DNA of 64,000 nucleotides from Oscillospiraceae bacterium (GTDB lineage: Bacteria; Bacillota; Clostridia; Oscillospirales; Oscillospiraceae). The notes below the pieces were generated by a model. That model ran no database searches, had not been told where the DNA came from, and saw only the letters and a program-made list of their open reading frames with translations. The stretch is from positions 1 to 64,000 of the forward strand of contig SVLB01000005.1 of the NCBI GenBank assembly GCA_015068135.1, read 5' to 3'. Each line of letters starts with the position of its first letter. Within the stretch, counting starts at the first letter, position 1. Shown here one piece after another: positions 19,461-27,375 of this stretch. Both the position numbers and the translations under genes were made by a program.

Positions 19461-19798
19461 AAAAAGAACTGACTTGTATCATCTGCCCCAGAGGCTGCAG
19501 CCTGGTGGTGGATACCGAAACTATGACCGTCACCGGCAATAACTGCGCCCGGGGCGTGAAATACGGAATCGAAGAAGCCACCCACCCGGTCAGAACCGTC
19601 ACTTCCATCTTGCGTGTTGCCAACCGTTGTGATAGTATGGTCAGTGTAAAAACTGCCGCCCCCATTGCCAAGGAGGATATGTTCCAGGCTATGGAGGTGA
19701 TCCGCGCTACCCAGGTCAATGCCCCCATTGCCATCGGAGATGTGCTGATCGCCAATGTCTGCGGTACGGATATCGTGGCAACCAAAGATATCAGATAA
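19457..19798 (+). CDS. DUF1667 protein
   Basis: KKELTCIICPRGCSLVVD...NNCARGVKYGIEEATHPVR. Confidence 0.85.
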   Translation: MKKELTCIICPRGCSLVVDTETMTVTGNNCARGVKYGIEEATHPVRTVTSILRVANRCDSMVSVKTAAPIAKEDMFQAMEVIRATQVNAPIAIGDVLIANVCGTDIVATKDIR

Positions 19799-19822
19799 AT
19801 TCCAATTGGAAGGAAACGGCTT

Positions 19823-20617
19823 ATGGAACGCATCAAAAATATCAAACTGTATCTGTTCGATATGGATGGAACGCTGTATTTGGGTGACCGGCTGTATGAT
19901 TTTACGGCAGAATTGCTGGAAACCATCAAGGCCACCGGTGGCCGGTATATGTTTATGACCAACAATTCCTCCAAAAGTGTCAGCGCCTACATTGAAAAGC
20001 TGGCAAAGCTGGGGATCACCGCCACCTACGACGAGTTTATCACCTCCTCCCAGGCAACGGCCTGGTATCTGAAGAAGAACCATCCCGGAAAGACCCTCTA
20101 TGTCTGCGGTACCCGTTCTTTGAAGGAGGAGCTGGCAGGCCAGGGCTTTGCCATTACCGAGGATGTGGAGAAGACCGAGTGCATCGTCATGGGCTTTGAT
20201 ACGGAGCTGACCTTCCGGAAACTCCATGATGTGAGCTTTATGCTCAGCACCCGGGAGCTTCCCTATATTGCCACTAACCCGGACTATGTGTGCCCCACGG
20301 AGTTTGGCAGTGTGCCGGACTGCGGCAGTGTGTGCGATATGATCTTCAACGCCACCGGAAAGCGCCCCCTGGTGATCGGAAAGCCTGAGCCGCTGATGCC
20401 CCAGCTTGCCATGGAGCACACGGGCTATACAAAAGAGCAGACTGCCGTCATCGGCGACCGGATCTATACGGATATCAAAAGCGGTCTGGCTGCAGGCGCC
20501 CTGTCCATTTTGGTCATGAGCGGTGAGACCACCTACGAGATCCTGGAAGCCTCTCCGGAAAAGCCCCACCTGGTACTGGAAAGCGCCGCCGAGATCCTGA
20601 AGGAACTGAAAAAGTAA
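19823..20617 (+). CDS. HAD-IIA family hydrolase (NagD-like)
   Basis: KLYLFDMDGTLYLGDRLYDFTAELLETIKATGGRYMFMTNNSSKS; AVIGDRIYTDIKSGLAAGALSILVMSGET. Confidence 0.92.
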   Translation: MERIKNIKLYLFDMDGTLYLGDRLYDFTAELLETIKATGGRYMFMTNNSSKSVSAYIEKLAKLGITATYDEFITSSQATAWYLKKNHPGKTLYVCGTRSLKEELAGQGFAITEDVEKTECIVMGFDTELTFRKLHDVSFMLSTRELPYIATNPDYVCPTEFGSVPDCGSVCDMIFNATGKRPLVIGKPEPLMPQLAMEHTGYTKEQTAVIGDRIYTDIKSGLAAGALSILVMSGETTYEILEASPEKPHLVLESAAEILKELKK

Positions 20618-20621
20618 CAAA

Positions 20622-20669
20622 AATGCTGCCATTTCTGAGGAATTACCCCAGAAGTGACAGCATTTTTTA
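20622..20669. terminator. Bidirectional terminator between convergent genes
   Basis: AAAAATGCTGcC...gAcAGCATTTTTT imperfect hairpin. Confidence 0.65.
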
Positions 20670-20672
20670 TAT

Positions 20673-21230
20673 TTATGAAAGATTCCATTGGTCTGCGGGT
20701 TTAACGGTAACATGCCAAAAGCCAAAACTGATGTAACGAAACAGCCTTGCGTATTGCTCCGGGTCGATCTTGGGGCAGGTGGCCATTACGGTGAACACAC
20801 CACCCACCTCCCGGATCATAAAGCCAGTGTCGAAAAAGCCGTTCTTTTGGTAAAAGGCCAGGCGGTTTTTCCGCTCCTGAAGATTGGGGGCTGTGTCGAG
20901 GATCGGCTCAATGTTTAAGATTACGGGAACTGTTGGAGCTTCGGCCTTCAAAGCCTCCAAAATCGCCGAGCCGTAGCCCTGTCCCCGCAGACCCGGTTCC
21001 ACGGCAAAAAACATCACAAAGCAAAAGCCGTTGACGGTTGCGCTGTAGGTAAAGCCACAAAAGGTGTCCCCATCCATCCAGCCGCGGATAGATGCCCCTT
21101 CTCGCAGGGTCAAAAGCCGCATAAGGGGCCAGGGCAACAGCTCTTCTTTGGGGAACGCACTGCGATACAATGCTTTTACCTGTTTGCAAAGCCTTCGGTT
21201 TTTGGAAATGGAGATCCCGGTCAGCTTCAT
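20673..21230 (-). CDS. GNAT family N-acetyltransferase
   Basis: MFFAVEPGLRGQGYGSAILEAL acetyl-CoA binding motif. Confidence 0.85.
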   Translation of the reverse strand: MKLTGISISKNRRLCKQVKALYRSAFPKEELLPWPLMRLLTLREGASIRGWMDGDTFCGFTYSATVNGFCFVMFFAVEPGLRGQGYGSAILEALKAEAPTVPVILNIEPILDTAPNLQERKNRLAFYQKNGFFDTGFMIREVGGVFTVMATCPKIDPEQYARLFRYISFGFWHVTVKPADQWNLS

Positions 21231-22171
21231 GCGGTGGCATCCAAAATCAGCTTAAAAGCGCCGTAAGCACCGGCATCGTTGCCCAGGGTCGCCAGCGCAA
21301 ACCGGGTGTTCCGTGCGGCATGGAACACATCCTTTTCAAAATATCCCTTGATGCCCGTAAGCAAAGTCGCACCGGCCTTGCTCACACCGCCGCCCAGGAC
21401 CACGACTTCGGGATTGATCACACAGCACAAATTGGCTAAGAATTCTCCCATGTAGGCGTAGACCTGATCCAAGGCCTTCAGGGCCAGGGGGTCTTCCGCC
21501 TTGGCGGCATCAAAAACATCCTTGCAGGTAAATTCCGGGTTCTGCCGCAGGCAGGAGGGAGCGGGATCTGCCGCCAGCACCCGCTTGGTGACCCGTACCA
21601 CACCGGTGGCGGAGCAGTACTGCTCCACACAGCCGCGCTTGCCACAGCCGCAGGGCTCAGTCTCCTCCCGGTTGATGACCATGTGACCGATCTCACCGGC
21701 GGCACCGTGGGCGCCGCAGACGATCTGTCCGTCGCAGATCACGCCGCCGCCAACGCCCGTTCCCAGGGTGGCCATGACCACATTCTTACAGCCCTTGCCG
21801 CCGCCCAGCCAGCTTTCGCCCAGGGCAGCCACATTGGCATCGTTACCGGCCTTTACGGGAAGACCCGTAAGGGAACCGAGGGTCTTTTCGATATTAAAAA
21901 CGCCCCAGCCCAGGTTTACACAGCGGTTTACCGTTCCGTCAGCGCTTACCGGACCGGGGACACCGATGCCGATACCCAAAAGGCTCTCCCGGCTCAGATT
22001 CTTTTTGGCAATGAAGCTCTGCAGGGCATCGGCAATATCCGGCAGGATCCGGCTTCCGGAATCTGCCGTATCCGTGGGGATCTCCCACTTGTCCAGCAGA
22101 GTGCCGGCCTCGTCAAAAAAAGCAAGCTTTACAGTGGTACCGCCCAGGTCCACACCAAATCCGTATTTCAT
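21227..22171 (-). CDS. ROK family glucokinase-like protein
   Basis: FGVDLGGTTVKLAFFDEAG; GTGVGGGVICDGQ; GHMVINREETEPCGCGKRGCVEQYCS zinc motif; AGGAGG upstream of ATG. Confidence 0.92.
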   Translation of the reverse strand: MKYGFGVDLGGTTVKLAFFDEAGTLLDKWEIPTDTADSGSRILPDIADALQSFIAKKNLSRESLLGIGIGVPGPVSADGTVNRCVNLGWGVFNIEKTLGSLTGLPVKAGNDANVAALGESWLGGGKGCKNVVMATLGTGVGGGVICDGQIVCGAHGAAGEIGHMVINREETEPCGCGKRGCVEQYCSATGVVRVTKRVLAADPAPSCLRQNPEFTCKDVFDAAKAEDPLALKALDQVYAYMGEFLANLCCVINPEVVVLGGGVSKAGATLLTGIKGYFEKDVFHAARNTRFALATLGNDAGAYGAFKLILDATA

Positions 22172-22231
22172 GGGGTTTATCCTCCTAAGTAAGTTTTTCT
22201 CATTATACACCCATACCCCGGAAAAAGCAAA

Positions 22232-22330
22232 TTCCAATTTTCCGCAATGTCATTTCGGTGCGCAAGGCCTTCCCCCGAGGGGGAAGGCCTTGCGCACCGA
22301 AATAACACCGTACGCTAAATTGGAAAACGC
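22232..22330. repeat. Perfect 25-bp inverted repeat element with degenerate outer arms
   Basis: ATTTCGGTGCGCAAGGCCTTCCCCC (22252-22276) and exact reverse complement (22279-22303), 2-nt loop; outer TTCCAATTTT/AAATTGGAA. Confidence 0.9.
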
Positions 22331-22332
22331 CC

Positions 22333-22713
22333 TTAGGTTTTTTTGATAAAGGTCTCCCGGCATTTGGGGCAGTGGATGGCAATCTTGCCCTTGCCCCGGG
22401 GGACGCGGACCTCCTGGCGGCATCGGGGGCAGTCAAAATACCGGTGCTTCCGATCCCCAAGGTGCTGGAAAAACAGCAAAAACGCCCGGTTTTCCCGGTA
22501 GCGTTTGTAGGTATTCCGGGAAAAGCACCGGAAAATGGCGATGCTCATCAAAGTATAAGAGACCAGCGTCAGGGTCAGACTGACCCCGGGCTGACGGAAA
22601 AACATCCCCAAAATACAAACTCCCAAACCGGAATATAAAAATACCAGGTTCAGCTTGTCCACACCGTAGCGTCCCTGCATGAAGCGGGCCATGCCCTGAC
22701 GGAATCTACCCAT
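22333..22713 (-). CDS. Small membrane protein with C-terminal zinc ribbon
   Basis: Two hydrophobic segments; CPRCRQEVRVPRGKGKIAIHCPKCRETF. Confidence 0.7.
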   Translation of the reverse strand: MGRFRQGMARFMQGRYGVDKLNLVFLYSGLGVCILGMFFRQPGVSLTLTLVSYTLMSIAIFRCFSRNTYKRYRENRAFLLFFQHLGDRKHRYFDCPRCRQEVRVPRGKGKIAIHCPKCRETFIKKT

Positions 22714-22856
22714 ACGGATCCTCCTGCAATGTTCTTAGTTATATTATATTGCAAATCAAGGTAAATTCAACCGTCCCAAGGGAAATTTAATGGAATGTTT
22801 ACACAGGATCAAATTTGTGCTATGATAAATCCAAATCAGTATGGGAGGCGAAAACG

Positions 22857-23327
22857 ATGGAGATTCGTTTTGCAATGGAGAGGGATGTTGCCGGGATCCT
22901 GGCATTATTGCGGCAGGTGGGACAGGTCCACCATGAGGGTCGCCCGGATCTGTTCCGGGACAAAGCCTGTAAATATGGGGCATCACAGATCCTGACCATG
23001 CTCAATGATCCCCAAAATCCCATTTTTATCGCGGCCCGGGAGGAGAAGGTACTGGGCTACGCCTTCTGCAAAATGCAGAGCCACCCGGAGGACCCGGTAC
23101 TGACCAATGTGGAGAGTCTGTATATTGACGATCTGTGTGTGGACGAAGCCTGCCGGGGCCAGGGCGTGGGCAAGGCTCTTTACGAGACGGTCTGCCGCTA
23201 TGCCAAAAGCCGCAAATGCTATAATGTGACCCTGAATGTCTGGAGCTGTAACGAAGTGGCTATGGCGTTTTATGAAAAAATGGGGCTGAAGCCCCAAAAA
23301 GTGGGCATGGAATTTATTTTGGAGTAA
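22857..23327 (+). CDS. GNAT family N-acetyltransferase
   Basis: LYIDDLCVDEACRGQGVGKALYETVCRYAKSRKCYNVTLNVWSCNEVAMAFYEKMG. Confidence 0.9.
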   Translation: MEIRFAMERDVAGILALLRQVGQVHHEGRPDLFRDKACKYGASQILTMLNDPQNPIFIAAREEKVLGYAFCKMQSHPEDPVLTNVESLYIDDLCVDEACRGQGVGKALYETVCRYAKSRKCYNVTLNVWSCNEVAMAFYEKMGLKPQKVGMEFILE

Positions 23328-23332
23328 TCGGT

Positions 23333-24682
23333 ATGCTGGAAAAAAACAAGATCTACGAAACCCAAATTGTGGATTATACCGCCGATGGTCAGGGTGTTGC
23401 CCGGATCGAGGGCTGCGCGGTGTTCGTCCCCAATGCCATTGCCGGGGAGCTTTGCCGGGTGCGTATCGAAAAGGTGGGCAAGACCTGGGCGGCGGGCAAG
23501 CTGGTGGAAATCCTGGAAAAATCTCCCCATCGGGTGAATCGGGAATGTCCCGTGGCAAAGCTTTGCGGCGGCTGTGATTTTTGGCATATGGACTATGCCG
23601 AGGAGACCCGGCTGAAAGCGGACCGGGTGCGCCAGGCACTGAACCGCATTGGCGGAGAGAATCTCTCCGAGATCCCCATTTTGGCGGCCCCCACCTGCCG
23701 GGGTTACCGCAACAAAGCCCAGTACCCCGTGTCCAGTCAAAAGGGCCGGGCCTTTGCGGGCTTTTTCCGGGCCGGGACCCATCAGGTGGTGGAAAATGAC
23801 CGATGCCGGATCCTGCCGGAGGAAACGGACCGGGTCAAGAAGCTGGTTATAGATTATGTAAACCACTACCGGATCTCTGCCTATGACGAAACTGCCCATA
23901 AGGGCCTTCTGCGGCACATTTATGTCCGACGGGGCGCAGTCTCCGGGCAGATTTTGGTGTGCCTGGTGGTCAATGGCAGAAAGCTGCCCCATCCGGAATT
24001 TCTGATCGAAAAATTAAAAGCCGTTCCCGGCTTCACTACCCTGGTGCTGGCGGTGAACGAACGCCCCGGAAACGCCATTTTGGGCAATGAATTTATTACC
24101 CTTTACGGCCCGGGCTATATAGAAGATACCCTGTGTGGCCTGAATTTCCGGCTCTCTCCCCGATCCTTTTACCAGGTCAATCACCACCAGGCCCAAAGGC
24201 TCTACGAGGCCGCCATCTCCCAGGCCCAGATCACGAAGGATGATTTGGTTTTAGACCTGTACTGCGGCGTGGGAACCATCACTTTGGCTATGGCCAGGGC
24301 CGCAGGCCGGGTCATTGGCGTGGAGGTGGTGGAGCAGGCGGTGATCGATGCCCGGGAAAACGCGGTGCGCAACGGCATTAGCAACGCGGAATTTTTCTGC
24401 GGCGATGCGGGCAAGGCCGCCCTGGAGCTGGAAGAGCGGGGTATCCGCCCGGATGTGGTGGTGGTAGACCCCCCGAGAAAGGGCCTGAACGCAGATACCA
24501 TCGAGGCCCTCTCCAAAATGTCCCCCCGGCGGATCGTCTATGTGTCCTGCGACCCGGCAACGTTAGCAAGAGATGTGGCCCTGCTGAAAGAAAAGGGTTA
24601 TATGGTTGCTTCTGCCCAGGCGGCAGATCTGTTCCCCCGGTGCGCGCACGTAGAATCCATCGTGTGCCTTGCACGCGATTGA
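23333..24682 (+). CDS. rlmD: 23S rRNA (uracil-C5)-methyltransferase, TrmA/RlmD family
   Basis: TRAM-like N terminus, CGGCDFWHMDYAEETRLK, VLDLYCGVGTITLAMA, VVVDPPRKGL, RIVYVSCDPATLARD. Confidence 0.9.
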   Translation: MLEKNKIYETQIVDYTADGQGVARIEGCAVFVPNAIAGELCRVRIEKVGKTWAAGKLVEILEKSPHRVNRECPVAKLCGGCDFWHMDYAEETRLKADRVRQALNRIGGENLSEIPILAAPTCRGYRNKAQYPVSSQKGRAFAGFFRAGTHQVVENDRCRILPEETDRVKKLVIDYVNHYRISAYDETAHKGLLRHIYVRRGAVSGQILVCLVVNGRKLPHPEFLIEKLKAVPGFTTLVLAVNERPGNAILGNEFITLYGPGYIEDTLCGLNFRLSPRSFYQVNHHQAQRLYEAAISQAQITKDDLVLDLYCGVGTITLAMARAAGRVIGVEVVEQAVIDARENAVRNGISNAEFFCGDAGKAALELEERGIRPDVVVVDPPRKGLNADTIEALSKMSPRRIVYVSCDPATLARDVALLKEKGYMVASAQAADLFPRCAHVESIVCLARD

Positions 24683-24686
24683 TTCG

Positions 24687-24914
24687 TCGATATAAATCCC
24701 TTCGGGATTTTCGATATTTCCCATTGGGAATCGATATGTGCTGGCGCACGCGATATGCCCTGCGGGGCGAGAAGGGATTTCTATCGAACGTGTCGCCAAC
24801 GGCGACATATCGAACAGCGGCAACGCCGCTGTATATCGATTTTGCCGTCAGGCAAAAATATCGAGTTGCAAAGCAACATATCGACAAAAAGGGCCGATGT
24901 GCCTCAATCGGCCC
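24687..24914. repeat. Array of about 8-9 short hairpins separated by TCGATAT / ATATCGA heptamers
   Basis: Spacers TCGATAT at 24687, 24711, 24731 (variant GCGATAT 24750) then ATATCGA at 24807, 24833, 24858, 24878; hairpins e.g. AAATCCC-ttc-GGGATTT, TTCCC-att-GGGAA, GTCGCC-aac-GGCGAC, ACAGCGGC-aac-GCCGCTGT, TTTTGCC-gtca-GGCAAAA, GTTGC-aaa-GCAAC, GGGCCGAT...ATCGGCCC. Confidence 0.9.
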
Positions 24915-24931
24915 CGACAGGAGGTTTTGGT

Positions 24932-25231
24932 ATGACAACCGAAGATCTGCGTGCTGTTTATGAGCAGCTAAGAGATAAGTACAGCTTGCGATGGACAACT
25001 TCCTCCCAATTGGATGAGGGGTTTGACGGAGTTTTTCCTGTTATTGTAGGAAAAGCCCACGGCCAGATTATTGAGCTATATGAATATGACGGTGACTTCG
25101 TGTTAGATGTAATGGACGAAGCACAGACAAAAGGCACCCATTTTCACCCGAATAACGTTGCCTCTGCCGTTGCGGATATTGCAGAATTTATGGACGGAAA
25201 GTCAGACTATCCGTTGTTCCCGTTTCGGTAG
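24932..25231 (+). CDS. Orphan 99-aa protein of unknown function embedded in hairpin array
   Basis: AGGAGG then ATG; MTTEDLRAVYEQLRDKYSLRWTTSSQLDEGFDGVFPVIVGKAHGQIIELYEYDGDFVLDVMDEAQTKGTHFHPNNVASAVADIAEFMDGKSDYPLFPFR. Confidence 0.75.
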   Translation: MTTEDLRAVYEQLRDKYSLRWTTSSQLDEGFDGVFPVIVGKAHGQIIELYEYDGDFVLDVMDEAQTKGTHFHPNNVASAVADIAEFMDGKSDYPLFPFR

Positions 25232-25252
25232 GTCGAACGGCGACATATCGAC
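25232..25252. repeat. Partial hairpin-array unit downstream of the orphan ORF
   Basis: GTCGAACGGCGACATATCGA matches unit GTCGCCAACGGCGACATATCGA with a 2-nt deletion. Confidence 0.75.
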
Positions 25253-25259
25253 AAAACAA

Positions 25260-25287
25260 GTAGGGACACCCCCGGGGGTGTCCCTAC
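25260..25287. terminator. 28-nt perfect palindrome between convergent genes
   Basis: GTAGGGACACCCCC|GGGGGTGTCCCTAC. Confidence 0.7.
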
Positions 25288-25294
25288 GGTATTA

Positions 25295-26578
25295 TCATTT
25301 TATGTAAGAAAGAATTTCCTTTACATCCACGCCGCGGACATCGGTATTGTGCTTTACCGTGAGGGCGGCGCCGATACCGGCGGCTTCACCCATGGCAAGG
25401 CAGTTGGGCATGACCCGGATGCTGGCCAGGGCGGCACGTTCCATGGAAACGCTTCTGCCGGAAACCAGCAGATTCTTCACCCCTAGGGGGATCATGCACC
25501 GCCAGGGGATGCCGTGGCTTTCACCGGCGGTGTACTGGTAGAGCTTCATGCCCTGCATGGAGGGGGGAACCTTGCCGTGGCAGTCCAGATGGTAGCTGTT
25601 GCGGCAGATCTCGTCGTCAAAGGAACGGCGGGCCATATAGTCTTCCAATGTGATGGTGTATTCACCCTTGATCCTTCGGGACTCCCGGGTGCCGATGCCG
25701 GTGGCGGTGGTAACGATGCAGGCATCGGCAAAGATCTCCGGCTCAAAATCCTTCAGAGCCTGCAGATACTGCTCTGCCATCTGACGGCCCTTGACCATGG
25801 CGGCACTGACGGCCTCGGGATCTGTGGAATCCAAGCTGTAGAGATGGCCGGCGTTGGCGATCAGCACGCCGTTGCCCCAGTAGGCGGGGATGAAATGCTT
25901 GCAAAGCAGAGGATATTTCTTGCTGTCGATGATATTGCGCCAAAGGCCCTCCTTGGGACCGCTGCCCAGGATCTTGTCGCCCCGCTTTTCCAGGTGGCAG
26001 TTGGCGATAATGAAGCACAGGGAGGCAGGCTGCAGGTGACCCAGCTCGTCGCCCATCTCAAAGGGAACGCCGCTGAAGGTGGCCACATCTGCGTCGCCGG
26101 TGCAGTCAATATAGGTTTTTGCCTTGTAGGGGGTCAGGCCAGCTTTGTTGGCAACGATCAGAGCCTGGATGCTGCCGTCTTCGACCACGGCATCCACCAC
26201 CCGGCTGTCAAAGAGGACCTGCACACCGGCTTCGGCAAGCATTTCGTCATAGACCGTTTTGACCATCTCCGGGTACAGCTCGACCCAGCGGTACTTCTCC
26301 ATGGGAAGTCCCGCTTTCTTCTTATAGCGATCCAGGATCTCCAGGGGAATGGAGCGGTAAATGACCTTTTCCATATCGTCAAAGGGAGCCCATTTGGAGA
26401 CCAGGCCTACAGTTGCCATACCGCCCAGGCAGGCGGCAGCCTCGATCACCAGGACCTTGACGCCCATGCGACCGGCGGCAATGGCGGCGGCGCAGCCGGC
26501 AGGACCGCCACCGGCAATGATCACATCATATTCCTTGGGTGCGTTCTTCACAGTAATCTGCACGGAAAATACCTCCAC
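25295..26578 (-). CDS. FAD-dependent oxidoreductase
   Basis: YDVIIAGGGPAGCAAAIAAGRMGVKVLVIEAAACLGGMATVGLVSKW; TYIDCTGDADVA; C-terminal SVSMERAALASIRVMPNCLAMGEAAGIGA. Confidence 0.85.
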   Translation of the reverse strand: MEVFSVQITVKNAPKEYDVIIAGGGPAGCAAAIAAGRMGVKVLVIEAAACLGGMATVGLVSKWAPFDDMEKVIYRSIPLEILDRYKKKAGLPMEKYRWVELYPEMVKTVYDEMLAEAGVQVLFDSRVVDAVVEDGSIQALIVANKAGLTPYKAKTYIDCTGDADVATFSGVPFEMGDELGHLQPASLCFIIANCHLEKRGDKILGSGPKEGLWRNIIDSKKYPLLCKHFIPAYWGNGVLIANAGHLYSLDSTDPEAVSAAMVKGRQMAEQYLQALKDFEPEIFADACIVTTATGIGTRESRRIKGEYTITLEDYMARRSFDDEICRNSYHLDCHGKVPPSMQGMKLYQYTAGESHGIPWRCMIPLGVKNLLVSGRSVSMERAALASIRVMPNCLAMGEAAGIGAALTVKHNTDVRGVDVKEILSYIK

Positions 26579-26665
26579 AGTTTGATTTCCCTTATTATAT
26601 ACCAGAATCCACAGAAAAAGCTATACAGATTCCTTGAAAAAAAGACAGCTATTCGCAGGGTACAT

Positions 26666-26694
26666 TTGACAAACGGGTTTATTTGCGCTATAAT
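26666..26694 (+). promoter_or_regulatory. Promoter of preQ1-riboswitch transcript
   Basis: TTGACA, 17-nt spacer, TATAAT. Confidence 0.8.
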
Positions 26695-26708
26695 ACCGGA
26701 AATTTCAT

Positions 26709-26750
26709 AGGACAGTTCGAAACCATCCTGTCGGTAAACAAAACTAGGGA
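26709..26750 (+). promoter_or_regulatory. preQ1-I-type riboswitch aptamer
   Basis: GGACAG-TTCGAAACCATC-CTGTC-GGTAAACAAAACTAGGG: short stem with C-rich loop then A-rich tail ending in ACTAGG; directly upstream of queT. Confidence 0.75.
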
Positions 26751-26757
26751 AAGGGAT

Positions 26758-26778
26758 GGGCGCGGTGCGCCCTTTTTT
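26758..26778 (+). terminator. Riboswitch terminator
   Basis: GGGCGC-ggt-GCGCCC-TTTTTT. Confidence 0.9.
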
Positions 26779-26781
26779 GTT

Positions 26782-27282
26782 ATGCAAAAGCGATCCAAAG
26801 CCATGGCCCACGGGGCCATGATCGCGGCACTGTATGTGCTGCTGACCTATTTACAGAATTTTATTTTTCCAAACTCCGCCTCCGGGGCGATCCAGTTCCG
26901 GGCATCGGAGGCACTGTGCGTTTTGGCACTGTTCACGCCCAATGCCATTTGGGGGCTGAGTGTGGGCTGCTTGCTGTTTAATTTGAGTCTTGCGGGAGCG
27001 CTTCCCCTGGACCCGGTCTGCGGCACCCTGGCCACACTGCTTGCCACCTGGGGGATGTATACCACCCGGAAGCTGTGTATCCTTGGGATCCCGTTACCGG
27101 CGCTGATACTGCCGGCTTTCTTTAACGCCCTGATCGTAGGCTGGGAGCTTACGGTGTATATCGGCTACAGCTATTGGTTCAATTTCGGCTGTGTGGCCCT
27201 GGGAGAGCTGGGGGTGCTTTTCACCCTGGGACTTGCTTTGTACCTGGGCATCCGCAAACGCGGCCTGAACCGGCTTTTTTGA
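26782..27282 (+). CDS. queT: QueT family queuosine precursor transporter (ECF S component)
   Basis: AHGAMIAALYVLLTYLQNFIFPNSASGAIQFRASEALCVLALFTPNAIWGLSVGCLLFNL. Confidence 0.9.
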   Translation: MQKRSKAMAHGAMIAALYVLLTYLQNFIFPNSASGAIQFRASEALCVLALFTPNAIWGLSVGCLLFNLSLAGALPLDPVCGTLATLLATWGMYTTRKLCILGIPLPALILPAFFNALIVGWELTVYIGYSYWFNFGCVALGELGVLFTLGLALYLGIRKRGLNRLF

Positions 27283-27375
27283 TATACAAAATGCCTTCTT
27301 TTTTAAGAAATCTGTATAGCCTTTTGGGGGTATATGGTTTATAATGGGAGAAAATTCTGAGTGGAGGGAATGGAT

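Noticed and set aside
24687-24914. CRISPR array interpretation of the phased hairpins
   Set aside because: The constant part is only 7 nt and inverts orientation, the variable parts are self-complementary hairpins of unequal length, and no cas genes are present.
24755-24931. N-terminal part of the 158-aa ORF 24755-25231
   Set aside because: This stretch translates the hairpin array; the supported start with Shine-Dalgarno is ATG 24932.
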